From contig NZ_CP040504.1 of assembly GCF_005886145.1 (NCBI RefSeq), forward strand, positions 1,798,001 to 1,862,000: a DNA stretch of 64,000 bases, given 5' to 3'. The position numbers were made by a program, and so were the translations under genes. The stretch comes from Neisseria sp. oral taxon 014 str. F0314. GTDB taxonomy: Bacteria; Pseudomonadota; Gammaproteobacteria; Burkholderiales; Neisseriaceae. Below the pieces are notes generated by a model. It saw nothing but the letters and a program-made list of their open reading frames with translations. It was not told the DNA's origin and ran no database searches. Of this stretch, positions 28,084-36,227 are shown piece by piece; position 1 is the first letter of the stretch; every line of letters begins with the position of its first letter.

Positions 28084-28860
28084 TTACTCGGTAAACATCC
28101 ATGCTGTTAAAACAAAATCGACCGCCAGAATCGTCAGGGCGGAAGAAACCACCGTGCGCGTACTGGCGCGTAAAATTCCTTCGGAAGTCGGCACGCAGTG
28201 GAAACCCTGATGCACGGCAATCAGCGTTACCGCGGTACCGAATGCGGCGGACTTAATCAGGCCGTTGGCGACATCATAGCCGAACGAGATATTGTTCTGC
28301 ATCTGCGCCCAGAAAATACCGCCGTCCAACCCCAGCCACTGCACGCCGACCAGATACGCGCCGTAAATGCCCGCCACGTTGAAAATCGAAGCCAGCAGCG
28401 GCATGGAAAACACGCCCGCCCAAAAGCGCGGCGCCACCACGCGGGCGACGGGGTCAACCGCCATCACGTTCATTGCTTCGAGCTGCTCGGTGGTTTTCAT
28501 CAGGCCGATTTCGCTGGTCATCGCGCCGCCCGCGCTGCTGGCGAACAGAATCGCCGCCAATACCGGCCCAAGCTCGCGCAGCAGCGAAGCGGCGACCATA
28601 TAGCCCAAAATATCGGCGGATTTGAATTTGGCCAGCTGGGTGTAGCCCTGCAAACCCAGCACCATGCCGACGAACAGGCCGGACACGGCGATAATCAGTA
28701 CCGACATGACGCCGGAAAAATACACTTGGCGGATACTCAGCCGCGGACGTGTGAACGCCGTGGCCGATTTCGTCAGAATGCGCAGCAGAAACAGGGTGAT
28801 GCTGCCTAGGGATTGGATAAAGTCAAGGGTTTTGGCCCCGACGGTTCGGATAAAGTTCAT
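28084..28860 (-). CDS. mlaE: MlaE, permease of the phospholipid ABC transporter
   Basis: Inner-membrane permease subunit of MlaFEDB, 258 residues from the ATG at 28860; a TTG 33 bases upstream would give 269. It has the conserved MlaE elements LGPVLAAILFASSAGGAMTSEIGLM (about 95-119) and several hydrophobic helices. It is followed 5 bases later by mlaD. Unusually, a DUS pair and an unrelated gene separate it from mlaF. Confidence 0.93.
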   Translation of the reverse strand: MNFIRTVGAKTLDFIQSLGSITLFLLRILTKSATAFTRPRLSIRQVYFSGVMSVLIIAVSGLFVGMVLGLQGYTQLAKFKSADILGYMVAASLLRELGPVLAAILFASSAGGAMTSEIGLMKTTEQLEAMNVMAVDPVARVVAPRFWAGVFSMPLLASIFNVAGIYGAYLVGVQWLGLDGGIFWAQMQNNISFGYDVANGLIKSAAFGTAVTLIAVHQGFHCVPTSEGILRASTRTVVSSALTILAVDFVLTAWMFTE

Positions 28861-28937
28861 ATTTTTTACGGGTGGGCTGCCTGAATCCGACAAGCGTTGT
28901 GTTTTAAAAGGTTTCGCCGGATTCGGAAATCCGGCTT

Positions 28938-28979
28938 GCGGTTTCAGACGGCCTCAACGGGATGAGGCCGTCTGAAAAA
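28938..28979 (-). terminator. DUS inverted pair between the inserted gene and mlaE
   Basis: Two facing DUS copies with an 8-base loop. The A/T run lies on the plus-strand side, so as a minus-strand terminator it may be weak. That would let mlaF-orf transcripts run into mlaE. Confidence 0.6.
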
Positions 28980-28980
28980 A

Positions 28981-29442
28981 TCATTTCTGCCGCCGTACAA
29001 GGTAAAACACCCATACGGCTTTCCCCGTTTCGGCCAGTGCCAGCAAAGCAAGTACCGCATCGGTCTGCCAAAGTTCGGGCAGCGGGGCGGCAAGCCGTTC
29101 GGCGAGGGCGGTTTCGGCCACGGGAACGGTGGGCGAGGTGTCCAGCAGGCGCAGCGGCAACTGCGCCTGCACCACCCATCTTACCCATGTCCTGCCGCGG
29201 GCGAGGCCGTATGCCGAAACAGGCAGCAGGCAGTACAAAAGCAGCGACGACAACGGCGTGATCAGAAAAAGGATGCTGAGTCCGAAGTCGTCAAACGAGA
29301 AAGACGCTGCCGCTTCCGATACCCGTTCCGCCAGAAACGTCAAAACGAAAGTGCCCGCACGGGCGAATCCGTAAACCGCGTAAACCAAGCCTGCGATGTC
29401 TGCAAGGGCGAGGATGAGGAGCGGGAGCCGGTCGGTTTTCAT
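28981..29442 (-). CDS. Small polytopic membrane protein inserted between mlaF and mlaE
   Basis: A 153-residue protein with about three or four hydrophobic helices (LLILALADIAGLVYAVYGF near 8-26, FLITPLSSLLLYCLLPVSAYGL near 58-79, and a C-terminal LLALAETGKAVWVFYLV). I do not recognise the family. It starts 26 bases after the mlaF stop and is bracketed by DUS copies, so it is expressed with, and physically interrupts, the Mla transporter genes. A role in lipid transport is possible but not shown. Confidence 0.7.
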   Translation of the reverse strand: MKTDRLPLLILALADIAGLVYAVYGFARAGTFVLTFLAERVSEAAASFSFDDFGLSILFLITPLSSLLLYCLLPVSAYGLARGRTWVRWVVQAQLPLRLLDTSPTVPVAETALAERLAAPLPELWQTDAVLALLALAETGKAVWVFYLVRRQK

Positions 29443-29468
29443 CGTGTTTTGCCGTTTTCAGACGGCCT

Positions 29469-30269
29469 TTACCCCATCAAATCCTGCTGCAACGTCGTCT
29501 GGGCGGGATAGCGGAACGCTACCGGCCCGTCGGCCAGGCCGCCGATAAACTGTCTGACCCACGGCGAATCGAGTTCGCGCATTTCCTGCGGCGAGCCGGA
29601 GAACATGATTTCGCCGTGCGCCAGAAAGATGACTTGGTTGACGATTTCCAGCGATTTTTCGATGTCGTGCGTTACCATGATGCTGGTCGAGCGCAGGGCT
29701 TTGTTGACGCGGCTGATGAGGTGGGCGATCACGCCCAGCGAAATCGGGTCGAGGCCGGTAAACGGTTCGTCGTAGAGCATGATTTCGGGGTCGAGCGCGA
29801 TGGTGCGGGCGAGGGCGACGCGGCGCGACATGCCGCCGGAGAGTTCGGACGGCATCAGGCGTTCGACGCCGCGCAGGCCGACGGCGTTCAGCTTCAGGAC
29901 GACCAAATCGCGGATGACGTCTTCGGGCAGTCCGGTCAGCTCGCGCATCGGGAAGGCGATGTTGTCGTACACGGAAAGGTCGGTGAAAAGGGCGCCGTGT
30001 TGGAACAACACGCCCATGCGGCGGCGGTGTTCGTAGAGTTCGGCGTCGGAAAAGCGGGCGACGTCGCGTCCTTCGATTAATACCTGTCCTTGCTGCGGGT
30101 GGATTTGGCCGGTAATCAGGCGCATCAGCGTGGTTTTGCCGCTGCCGGAACCGCCCATGATGGCGGCGAAATTCCCCTGTTCGACGGTGAAGTTGATGTC
30201 GTGCAGAATCGGGCGGTCGCCGTAGGCGAATACGACGTTTTTCAGTTCGATAAAGGGGGTTGTGCTCAT
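29469..30269 (-). CDS. mlaF: MlaF, ATPase of the phospholipid ABC transporter
   Basis: Cytosolic ATPase that powers MlaFEDB, 266 residues. Walker A is GGSGSGKTT (about 36-44), the signature is ELSGGMSRR (about 141-149) with the Met typical of MlaF, and Walker B is IMLYDEPFTGLD. THDIEKSLEIV holds the switch histidine. It is the first gene of the mla group, with hslO upstream. Confidence 0.96.
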   Translation of the reverse strand: MSTTPFIELKNVVFAYGDRPILHDINFTVEQGNFAAIMGGSGSGKTTLMRLITGQIHPQQGQVLIEGRDVARFSDAELYEHRRRMGVLFQHGALFTDLSVYDNIAFPMRELTGLPEDVIRDLVVLKLNAVGLRGVERLMPSELSGGMSRRVALARTIALDPEIMLYDEPFTGLDPISLGVIAHLISRVNKALRSTSIMVTHDIEKSLEIVNQVIFLAHGEIMFSGSPQEMRELDSPWVRQFIGGLADGPVAFRYPAQTTLQQDLMG

Positions 30270-30490
30270 GGAAGGGCGGCGCAGGGTATGTAATTTAATT
30301 GCCTGTATTTTAGATGGTTTCGACTGTGGTGGGCAATTTTAACGGAATCTTTACCCGCCTTGCAGACGGCCCGTACGCGGTAATTTTACGGCAAGTATTT
30401 TAAAAGACTGGTTTTTCTCAGATTGGATAGACATGCGACAGTGTATGTAATTATCTTGTCTGTAATTATGCTGTATACGCTGAAAGACGA

Positions 30491-30534
30491 TGAGGCCGTC
30501 TGAAAAGCGTGCGGCTGGTTTTCAGACGGCCTGA
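30491..30534 (-). terminator. DUS inverted pair after hslO
   Basis: Facing DUS copies with a loop of about 16 bases, directly beyond the hslO stop. The rest of the 276-bp gap to mlaF is AT-rich and shows no gene; it must hold the mlaF promoter. Confidence 0.75.
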
Positions 30535-30545
30535 CGGGGCGGACG

Positions 30546-31448
30546 TTATTGCAGGCGGCGGATTTCCTGCCGCGCGGTGTCGACGATGTCTGCGCCGAAC
30601 AGGGCGTTGACGTCGGTTTCGTCGAACACATATTTGGCGTGGCAGAAGTCGCAATCCGCTTCGATGCTGCCTTGTTCGGCCACAACGCCGCCGACTTCTG
30701 CCGCGCCGAGCATCAGCAGCATGTCGCTGACTTTGCCGCGCGAACAGGTGCAGGAAAATTCGATTTGTTCGGGCTCGAACACGCGCGGCGGGGTTTCATG
30801 AAACAGCCGGTAGAGCAGGTGGTGCGCGTCGAGCGAGACCAGTTCTTCCGCTGTGGCGGTTTGCGCCAGCGTGCCGACGTGCGCCCATGCGTCGCCGTCG
30901 GTTTCTTCTTCGGGCAGGCGTTGCACCAGAAGGCCGCCGCAGGCGTCGTCTGACGCGGACAGGGCGATGTGGGTGTCGAGCTGTTCGGAACGTTTCATGT
31001 AGTTCATCAGCATGTGGGCGATGCTGCCGCCTTCGAGGGGGACGATGCCCTGCCACTGTTCGCCGTCTTTGGGTTGCAGCGTCAGGGCGAAGATGCCGTT
31101 GTCGCCCAAGAGATCGGCCAGGCTTTCGTCCGCGCTGATTTCGGCCTGTTCGCTCCAGCGGGCGGTAGCGCGCACGGTGTGTTCGGAAGTGGCTTCGACC
31201 ACCAGCATTTTCAGACGGCCTTGTCCTTGTACTTGTACGGTCAGCGTGCCGTCGGTTTTCAGGTTGCTCGACAGCAGTACGCCTGCCGCCAGCAGTTCGC
31301 CCAGTGCGCGGCGGATGGCTGCGGGGTAGGGTTTCTGGCCTGCGATGTGCCGCCATACGTTTTCGAGCCGGACATGCAGGCCGCGTACGGGCATGTCGTC
31401 GAAGATGAAGCGTGTGCGGCTGTCGGCGGCGGGGGTGCGTTGCGTCAT
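30546..31448 (-). CDS. hslO: Hsp33 redox-regulated chaperone
   Basis: A cytosolic holdase of 300 residues activated by oxidation. The C-terminal zinc centre is complete: CTCSRG (CxC, about residues 242-247) and CDFC (about 275-278). These cysteines hold zinc when reduced and form disulfides under hypochlorite or peroxide stress. The N-terminal part has the usual Hsp33 fold with GSIAHMLMNYMKRSEQ. A DUS inside the gene encodes part of GRLKML. Confidence 0.95.
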   Translation of the reverse strand: MTQRTPAADSRTRFIFDDMPVRGLHVRLENVWRHIAGQKPYPAAIRRALGELLAAGVLLSSNLKTDGTLTVQVQGQGRLKMLVVEATSEHTVRATARWSEQAEISADESLADLLGDNGIFALTLQPKDGEQWQGIVPLEGGSIAHMLMNYMKRSEQLDTHIALSASDDACGGLLVQRLPEEETDGDAWAHVGTLAQTATAEELVSLDAHHLLYRLFHETPPRVFEPEQIEFSCTCSRGKVSDMLLMLGAAEVGGVVAEQGSIEADCDFCHAKYVFDETDVNALFGADIVDTARQEIRRLQ

Positions 31449-31511
31449 GGTGTTCTCTATTATATGCGGATAATGGATTGACGGCTATATGGTTGCGGCG
31501 GCGGATAAATC

Positions 31512-31562
31512 AAGGCCGTCTGAAAACGGTGTGCGGCGGAACGCGGTTTCAGACGGCCTGAC
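31512..31562 (-). terminator. DUS inverted pair after ubiB
   Basis: AGGCCGTCTGAA and its inverse around a G-rich loop, between the ubiB stop and hslO. Confidence 0.7.
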
Positions 31563-31602
31563 GGGGTTGATTTCATTTAAAGAGGCGTGTGCGCCGGAGG
31601 TT

Positions 31603-33246
31603 TCAGTGTTTTCCTGAGCGCCAAATCGACCAGATAATCCACAGGCTGTTGGCGAAGGCGAGCAGATAGCCGATGAAGCCGATGAATTTCGGGCCGGTTT
31701 CGATGCTCATGACGATGGACGAACCGATAATCAGCGCGGCGGTAACGATGCCCATCGTCAGACGGTTGGCGGCACGGTCGATTTGGTGGCTGATTTGGTC
31801 GAAGCGTTTGAAGTCCAGCGTAATCCCCATCTGGCCTTTTTGCAGGCGGCGGCTGAGGCGGAACAGGTTTTGCGGCAGTTCGTCGGCGGCTTGTAGCAGC
31901 GTTTGCAGGTGCATCCTGCCTTTGCGCAAAATGTGTTCGGGCGAGGAACGCTCTTTGAAGGCGTCGGCCACGATGGGTTTGGCGCGCTCCAAGAGTTCGG
32001 TCTGGCCGTCCAGCCGCTTGGCCACGCCTTCGAGCGTGATGAGGGTTTTAAACAGCATGACCAAGTCGCCCGGCAGTGTCAGGCCGTGGTTGCGCATAAT
32101 CTGGGTGATGTCGTTGATGACTTGGCTGATGCGCAGGTCGCGCACGGGCGTGTGTTCGTAGTTGAGCAGCATTTCCAATACGTCGGCTCCGAGCAGGTTT
32201 TCGTCGGGCAGGTCGCCCTGCGCCCAGTTGCTTAATACGTATTGCATGGTGAACTGGTCTTTACGGGTAAGGGCGTTGATTAAGTCGACGATTTCGCGGC
32301 GGCGGGTGCTGCTGAGGTGGCCGACCAGTCCGAAGTCGATTAGGGTGATGCGGCCGTCCGAACCGATAAAGATATTGCCAGGATGGGGGTCGGCGTGGAA
32401 AAAGCCCTGTTGCAGAATCATGGTAAACAGGGTGTCGGTGATGCGGGCGGCGAGCTGCGTGCGCATCGGCGCATCGAGCGTTTCGATGCGGATGTCTTTT
32501 AATAATGTGTCGCCGATGTGTTCCTGAACGAGAATCTGGCGGTTGGAAATGTCGGGATAGACGCGGGGGATGCGGACGAACGGGTCGCTGTCGAAGGTCT
32601 GGCCGAAGCGCTGCATATAGCGCAGCTCCACCGACAAATCGGTTTCTTTCGCCAGACTGCGGGCGAAATACTGCACCATCTGCACCGGCTGGTAGCGGCG
32701 CACTTCGGGAATTTCCGATTCTATGAGTCCGGCAAGGTGGGTCAGGATGCGCAAGTCTGCCTGAATGACCGGCTCGATGTCAGGGCGCTTGATTTTCACG
32801 GCCACGGTTTCGCCGTCCGACAGGACGGCCTTGTGCACCTGTGCGATGGACGCGCTGCCGACGGGGACGGAATCAAACGAACGGAACACTTCCCCCATCG
32901 GCCTGCCGAGGTAGGATTCGATTAATTCGTCTATGCTTGCCACCGGAATCGGGGCGACGTTGCTTTGCAGCTTCTCAAATTCTTCAATCCATTCCGCGTC
33001 GAAGATGTCTACCCGCGTAGACAGAATCTGCCCGAGCTTGACGAAAGTCGGCCCCAGCTCTTCGAATGCCATACGGAAGCGGCGCGGCGTGCTCATATAG
33101 CGGCTGCCCGATGCAGATTCGTCTGCGCTGCCGTAGGAGAGTTTGATGCGCTGCAAAAAACCGCCCAACCCGTATTTTGTCATAACGGTAATAATTTCGC
33201 GCATTCGGGATATGTCGCGCATGGCGAGCAAAGTGGGAATCATCAT
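31603..33246 (-). CDS. ubiB: UbiB/ABC1-family protein kinase-like ATPase
   Basis: A membrane-bound atypical kinase/ATPase needed for ubiquinone synthesis, 547 residues. The family's KxGQ motif (VKLGQILSTR, about residues 70-79) and the alanine-rich nucleotide loop GSASIAQVHKA are present, as are HADPHPGNIF (catalytic loop, about 293-302) and LIDFGLVG. Two C-terminal transmembrane helices (about 495-540) anchor it. It is a single gene with hslO downstream. Confidence 0.92.
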   Translation of the reverse strand: MMIPTLLAMRDISRMREIITVMTKYGLGGFLQRIKLSYGSADESASGSRYMSTPRRFRMAFEELGPTFVKLGQILSTRVDIFDAEWIEEFEKLQSNVAPIPVASIDELIESYLGRPMGEVFRSFDSVPVGSASIAQVHKAVLSDGETVAVKIKRPDIEPVIQADLRILTHLAGLIESEIPEVRRYQPVQMVQYFARSLAKETDLSVELRYMQRFGQTFDSDPFVRIPRVYPDISNRQILVQEHIGDTLLKDIRIETLDAPMRTQLAARITDTLFTMILQQGFFHADPHPGNIFIGSDGRITLIDFGLVGHLSSTRRREIVDLINALTRKDQFTMQYVLSNWAQGDLPDENLLGADVLEMLLNYEHTPVRDLRISQVINDITQIMRNHGLTLPGDLVMLFKTLITLEGVAKRLDGQTELLERAKPIVADAFKERSSPEHILRKGRMHLQTLLQAADELPQNLFRLSRRLQKGQMGITLDFKRFDQISHQIDRAANRLTMGIVTAALIIGSSIVMSIETGPKFIGFIGYLLAFANSLWIIWSIWRSGKH

Positions 33247-33421
33247 GATATAGGATTATTTATGAAGTCTTTGTAAAACAATATGTTAACGCAATATAAC
33301 AGATGCTTTTTTGCCAAGCATCCCGATTTTTATATACAATCGGACCCGAAAATGCTGAAAACAGTTTAAGAATAACATAAACAGCAGACGGTACAGAGGC
33401 CGTCTGAAACGGAAATACCGA

Positions 33422-34132
33422 ATGAACCGATTTGTCAGACTGATCACAATGATGGTGTCGGCCTGCCTGCTTGCAGCCCCTATCCACGCCGACGATTTGG
33501 AAAAAATGTTGAGCAACCGCCAGCAGGTGCTTAACCAGTTTAACGGCGGCAATTCCACCACTCCCTCTTCTCCCGCCACCGCGCCGGTAACGCCCGCGCG
33601 GCCTTCTTACGGCTCGCCGATAACCGTACAGAAACTGCTGGTTCCGTCTTCTTCGCGCGCGGCCGCCATTCTGAACGGGCAAGGGCAAGGCGGCGATATT
33701 GCGCCGCAGGCCGCAAACTACCAGCGCGACGGCAATGCGGACGACCTTATCCGCAGCGCGATGGGGTTGCTGGGCGTGGCATACCGCTGGGGCGGTACGT
33801 CGGTGCGGACCGGTTTCGATTGCAGCGGCTTCATGCAGCACATCTTCCGCAACAGCATGGGCATCAGCCTGCCGCGCACGTCCGCCATGCAGGCGCAGAT
33901 GGGTACGATGGTCAGCCGCAGCGAATTGCAGCCGGGCGACATGGTGTTTTTCCGCACGGTGCGCGGGCGGATTTCCCACGTCGGCCTGTTTATCGGCAAC
34001 AACCGCTTCATCCATGCGCCGCGTACCGGCAAGCGCATCGAAATCACCAGCCTCAGCAACAAATATTGGAACCGGAAATACGCGTTCGGCCGCCGCGTGA
34101 AGAAAAACGACCCGTCCCGTTTCCTGAACTGA
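33422..34132 (+). CDS. NlpC/P60 peptidoglycan endopeptidase
   Basis: A secreted C40 cysteine peptidase of 236 residues that cleaves cell-wall peptides. The signal peptide spans about 1-23 (ending APIHA). A Ser/Thr/Pro-rich linker (about 42-60) leads to the NlpC/P60 domain with catalytic Cys134 in FDCSGF, the histidine in ISHVGLF and a HAPR third residue. There is no cysteine at the signal cleavage site, so it is not a lipoprotein. A lone DUS lies upstream at about 33396. The small gene at 34144 follows 11 bases later. Confidence 0.92.
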   Translation: MNRFVRLITMMVSACLLAAPIHADDLEKMLSNRQQVLNQFNGGNSTTPSSPATAPVTPARPSYGSPITVQKLLVPSSSRAAAILNGQGQGGDIAPQAANYQRDGNADDLIRSAMGLLGVAYRWGGTSVRTGFDCSGFMQHIFRNSMGISLPRTSAMQAQMGTMVSRSELQPGDMVFFRTVRGRISHVGLFIGNNRFIHAPRTGKRIEITSLSNKYWNRKYAFGRRVKKNDPSRFLN

Positions 34133-34143
34133 GGGCGTGAAAC

Positions 34144-34362
34144 ATGAGTATGCCGGAAATGCCGAAATGGTATGGCGACGACGGTCAGATTGTGTCGTGT
34201 ACCGAGAAGGTGAAGGTGATGACCGAAAACATGACCGAACTTTACCAGCTTGCGCAGGACGCGTTTGAAGACGCGCTGCTGATGGGTTGCGGCGAGGCGC
34301 AGTTGCGCGAATATCTGAAGGCGCTGATTGAGGCGGTGGAAAACCCTTACCGAAAAAACTGA
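34144..34362 (+). CDS. Small conserved protein of unknown function
   Basis: A 72-residue soluble protein (MSMPEMPKWYGDDGQIVSC at the start) with a helical, acidic C-terminal half. It begins 11 bases after the peptidase stop with GAGGGCG as ribosome site, and a clear terminator follows, so it is a real gene co-transcribed with the peptidase. No family recognised. Confidence 0.75.
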   Translation: MSMPEMPKWYGDDGQIVSCTEKVKVMTENMTELYQLAQDAFEDALLMGCGEAQLREYLKALIEAVENPYRKN

Positions 34363-34370
34363 CATATCGC

Positions 34371-34398
34371 AACGGCATCTGCAAGGATGCCGTTTTTC
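34371..34398 (+). terminator. Rho-independent terminator
   Basis: AACGGCATC and GATGCCGTT form a 9-bp stem followed by TTTT, 8 bases after the 72-residue gene. Confidence 0.9.
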
Positions 34399-34665
34399 AT
34401 GTCGGTACTTTTCAGACGGCCTCTTGCGCGTTATGATTAAGACCTTAACAAAAATCAAACAAAGAAACCGTTCTCTTTGTAAAAAAAGAAGATTTGTCCC
34501 GCCGATGCCGAAACGGGCCGTCCGCACGCAACACACCGCCAAGAGTAATCCGATGCCGCCGGACCCGCAGGAAGCCGGACGGGCTTGATTTTAACGTTCA
34601 GACGGCCTGTTTCGTTAAAAGGCCGTCTGAAAACGAAAAACGCAAGGAAAAACAAGGAGCAGAAA

Positions 34666-35886
34666 ATGGCAGTCCGCCTCACAGAAAAATCCCCGTCCGA
34701 ACTGCTGAGCATCGACGGCGTGCAGGTATACGTCGGTCAGGCCGGCGTGAAAAAAGCCGACCGCGACGATCTGACGCTGATTGTGCTGAACAGTCAGAAT
34801 ACCGTCGGTGCCGTGTTCACGCAAAACCGTTTTTGCGCCGCGCCGGTCTATATCGCCAAATCGCACCTGTTCGACGAAGACGGCGTGCGCGCGCTGGTCA
34901 TCAATACGGGCAATGCCAATGCGGGTACGGGCGCCCAAGGGCGCGCCGACGCGGTGGAAGTCTGCGAGGCCGCCGCGCGGCAGGTGGGCTGCAAACCTTC
35001 GCAGATACTGCCGTTTTCTACCGGCGTGATACTGGAGCCGCTGCCCGTTCAGAAAATCATCGGCGCGCTGCCCAATGTCAAACCCGTGCACTGGAGCGAC
35101 GCCGCCCGCGCGATTATGACCACCGACACCGTGTCCAAGGCTGCCAGCCGCGAGGGGAAAGTCGGTGAGAAACACACGGTCCGCGCCACCGGCATCGCCA
35201 AGGGTTCGGGCATGATTCATCCGAACATGGCCACCATGCTGGCCTTTATCGCCACCGACGCCAAAGTATCGCAACCCGTGTTGCAGCTTCTGACGCAGGA
35301 AATCGCCGATGCCACGTTCAATACCATCACCGTTGACGGCGACACCAGCACCAACGACAGCTTCGTCATCATGGCCACGGGCAAATGCGGCCAGATGGAA
35401 ATCGACAATACCGCCGACCCGCGTTACGGCCAGTTGAAAGAATTGCTCGGCGGCATCGCGCTGGAACTGGCGCAGGCCATCGTGCGCGACGGCGAAGGTG
35501 CCGGCAAATTCATCACCATCCGCGTGGAACGCGCCGCCGACAGGGAAGAGGCGCGCAAGGTCGCTTATGCCGTTGCCCGTTCCCCGCTGGTCAAAACCGC
35601 CTTTTCCGCCGGCGACCCCAACCTTGGCCGCCTGCTGGCCGCCATCGGTTATGCGGGTATCGCCGATTTGGATGTCGACAGAATCAGGATGTGGCTGGGC
35701 GACGTGCTGGTTGCCGAACACGGCGGCCGCGCCGAAAGTTACACCGAAGAGCAGGGGCAGGCGGTGATGGATGAGGACGAAATCACCGTGCGCATCGATT
35801 TGCAACGCGGCAAGGCCGAAGCGACGGTATACACCTGCGACCTGACGCACGAATATATATCGATTAATGCGGATTACCGTTCGTAA
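34666..35886 (+). CDS. argJ: Bifunctional ornithine acetyltransferase / N-acetylglutamate synthase
   Basis: Arginine biosynthesis: it recycles the acetyl group from N-acetylornithine to glutamate. It has 406 residues from the ATG at 34666, which has AAGGAG 7 bases upstream; the frame is open earlier but only through DUS repeats. The ATMLAFIATDA motif near residue 190 contains the threonine nucleophile at the autoproteolytic cleavage site that splits alpha and beta chains. NTGNANAGTG is the oxyanion-hole region, and TVDGDTSTNDS is conserved. It is monocistronic, with a DUS pair before and after. Confidence 0.96.
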   Translation: MAVRLTEKSPSELLSIDGVQVYVGQAGVKKADRDDLTLIVLNSQNTVGAVFTQNRFCAAPVYIAKSHLFDEDGVRALVINTGNANAGTGAQGRADAVEVCEAAARQVGCKPSQILPFSTGVILEPLPVQKIIGALPNVKPVHWSDAARAIMTTDTVSKAASREGKVGEKHTVRATGIAKGSGMIHPNMATMLAFIATDAKVSQPVLQLLTQEIADATFNTITVDGDTSTNDSFVIMATGKCGQMEIDNTADPRYGQLKELLGGIALELAQAIVRDGEGAGKFITIRVERAADREEARKVAYAVARSPLVKTAFSAGDPNLGRLLAAIGYAGIADLDVDRIRMWLGDVLVAEHGGRAESYTEEQGQAVMDEDEITVRIDLQRGKAEATVYTCDLTHEYISINADYRS

Positions 35887-35890
35887 GAAA

Positions 35891-35927
35891 GAGGCCGTCT
35901 GAAGAACAGTTTTCAGACGGCCTCTGT
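35891..35927 (+). terminator. DUS inverted pair after argJ
   Basis: Facing DUS copies with a short loop, starting 5 bases beyond the argJ stop. Confidence 0.8.
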
Positions 35928-35933
35928 TCCGTC

Positions 35934-36032
35934 ATTCCCGCGCAGGCGGGAATCCAGACTGTTCGGCTTAAGAAACCGATGAAGAAAAAATTTCTGAAAT
36001 TCCACGTTCTGGATTCCCGCCTGCGCGGGAAT
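35934..36032. repeat. dRS3-flanked neisserial intergenic mosaic element
   Basis: Inverted dRS3 20-mers (ATTCCC-N8-GGGAAT) at 35934-35953 and 36013-36032 enclose about 59 bp. Layout and ends match the element at 7142-7240. Confidence 0.88.
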
Positions 36033-36130
36033 GACGGCAGGCGGTTAGTGCCGTCGGCAGCTAATCAACTCTATCAATAGTTAAGCGACAGACATGTTGC
36101 GGCAGAGCTGCGATGATGCAGCAAATCCGA

Positions 36131-36202
36131 CAGGCCGTCTGAAAAACCTGATTGTCTGTCCCCGCTTAAACCTGCCGACTTCGTTTTCAGACGGCCTTTT
36201 AT
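36131..36202. repeat. Widely spaced DUS inverted pair upstream of the CLC gene
   Basis: AGGCCGTCTGAA and TTCAGACGGCCT are separated by about 44 bases and lie 26 bases before the CLC start. A T run follows, so it could attenuate transcription into the gene. Confidence 0.6.
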
Positions 36203-36227
36203 CCAACTTTTCCATCTGCACGACAAA

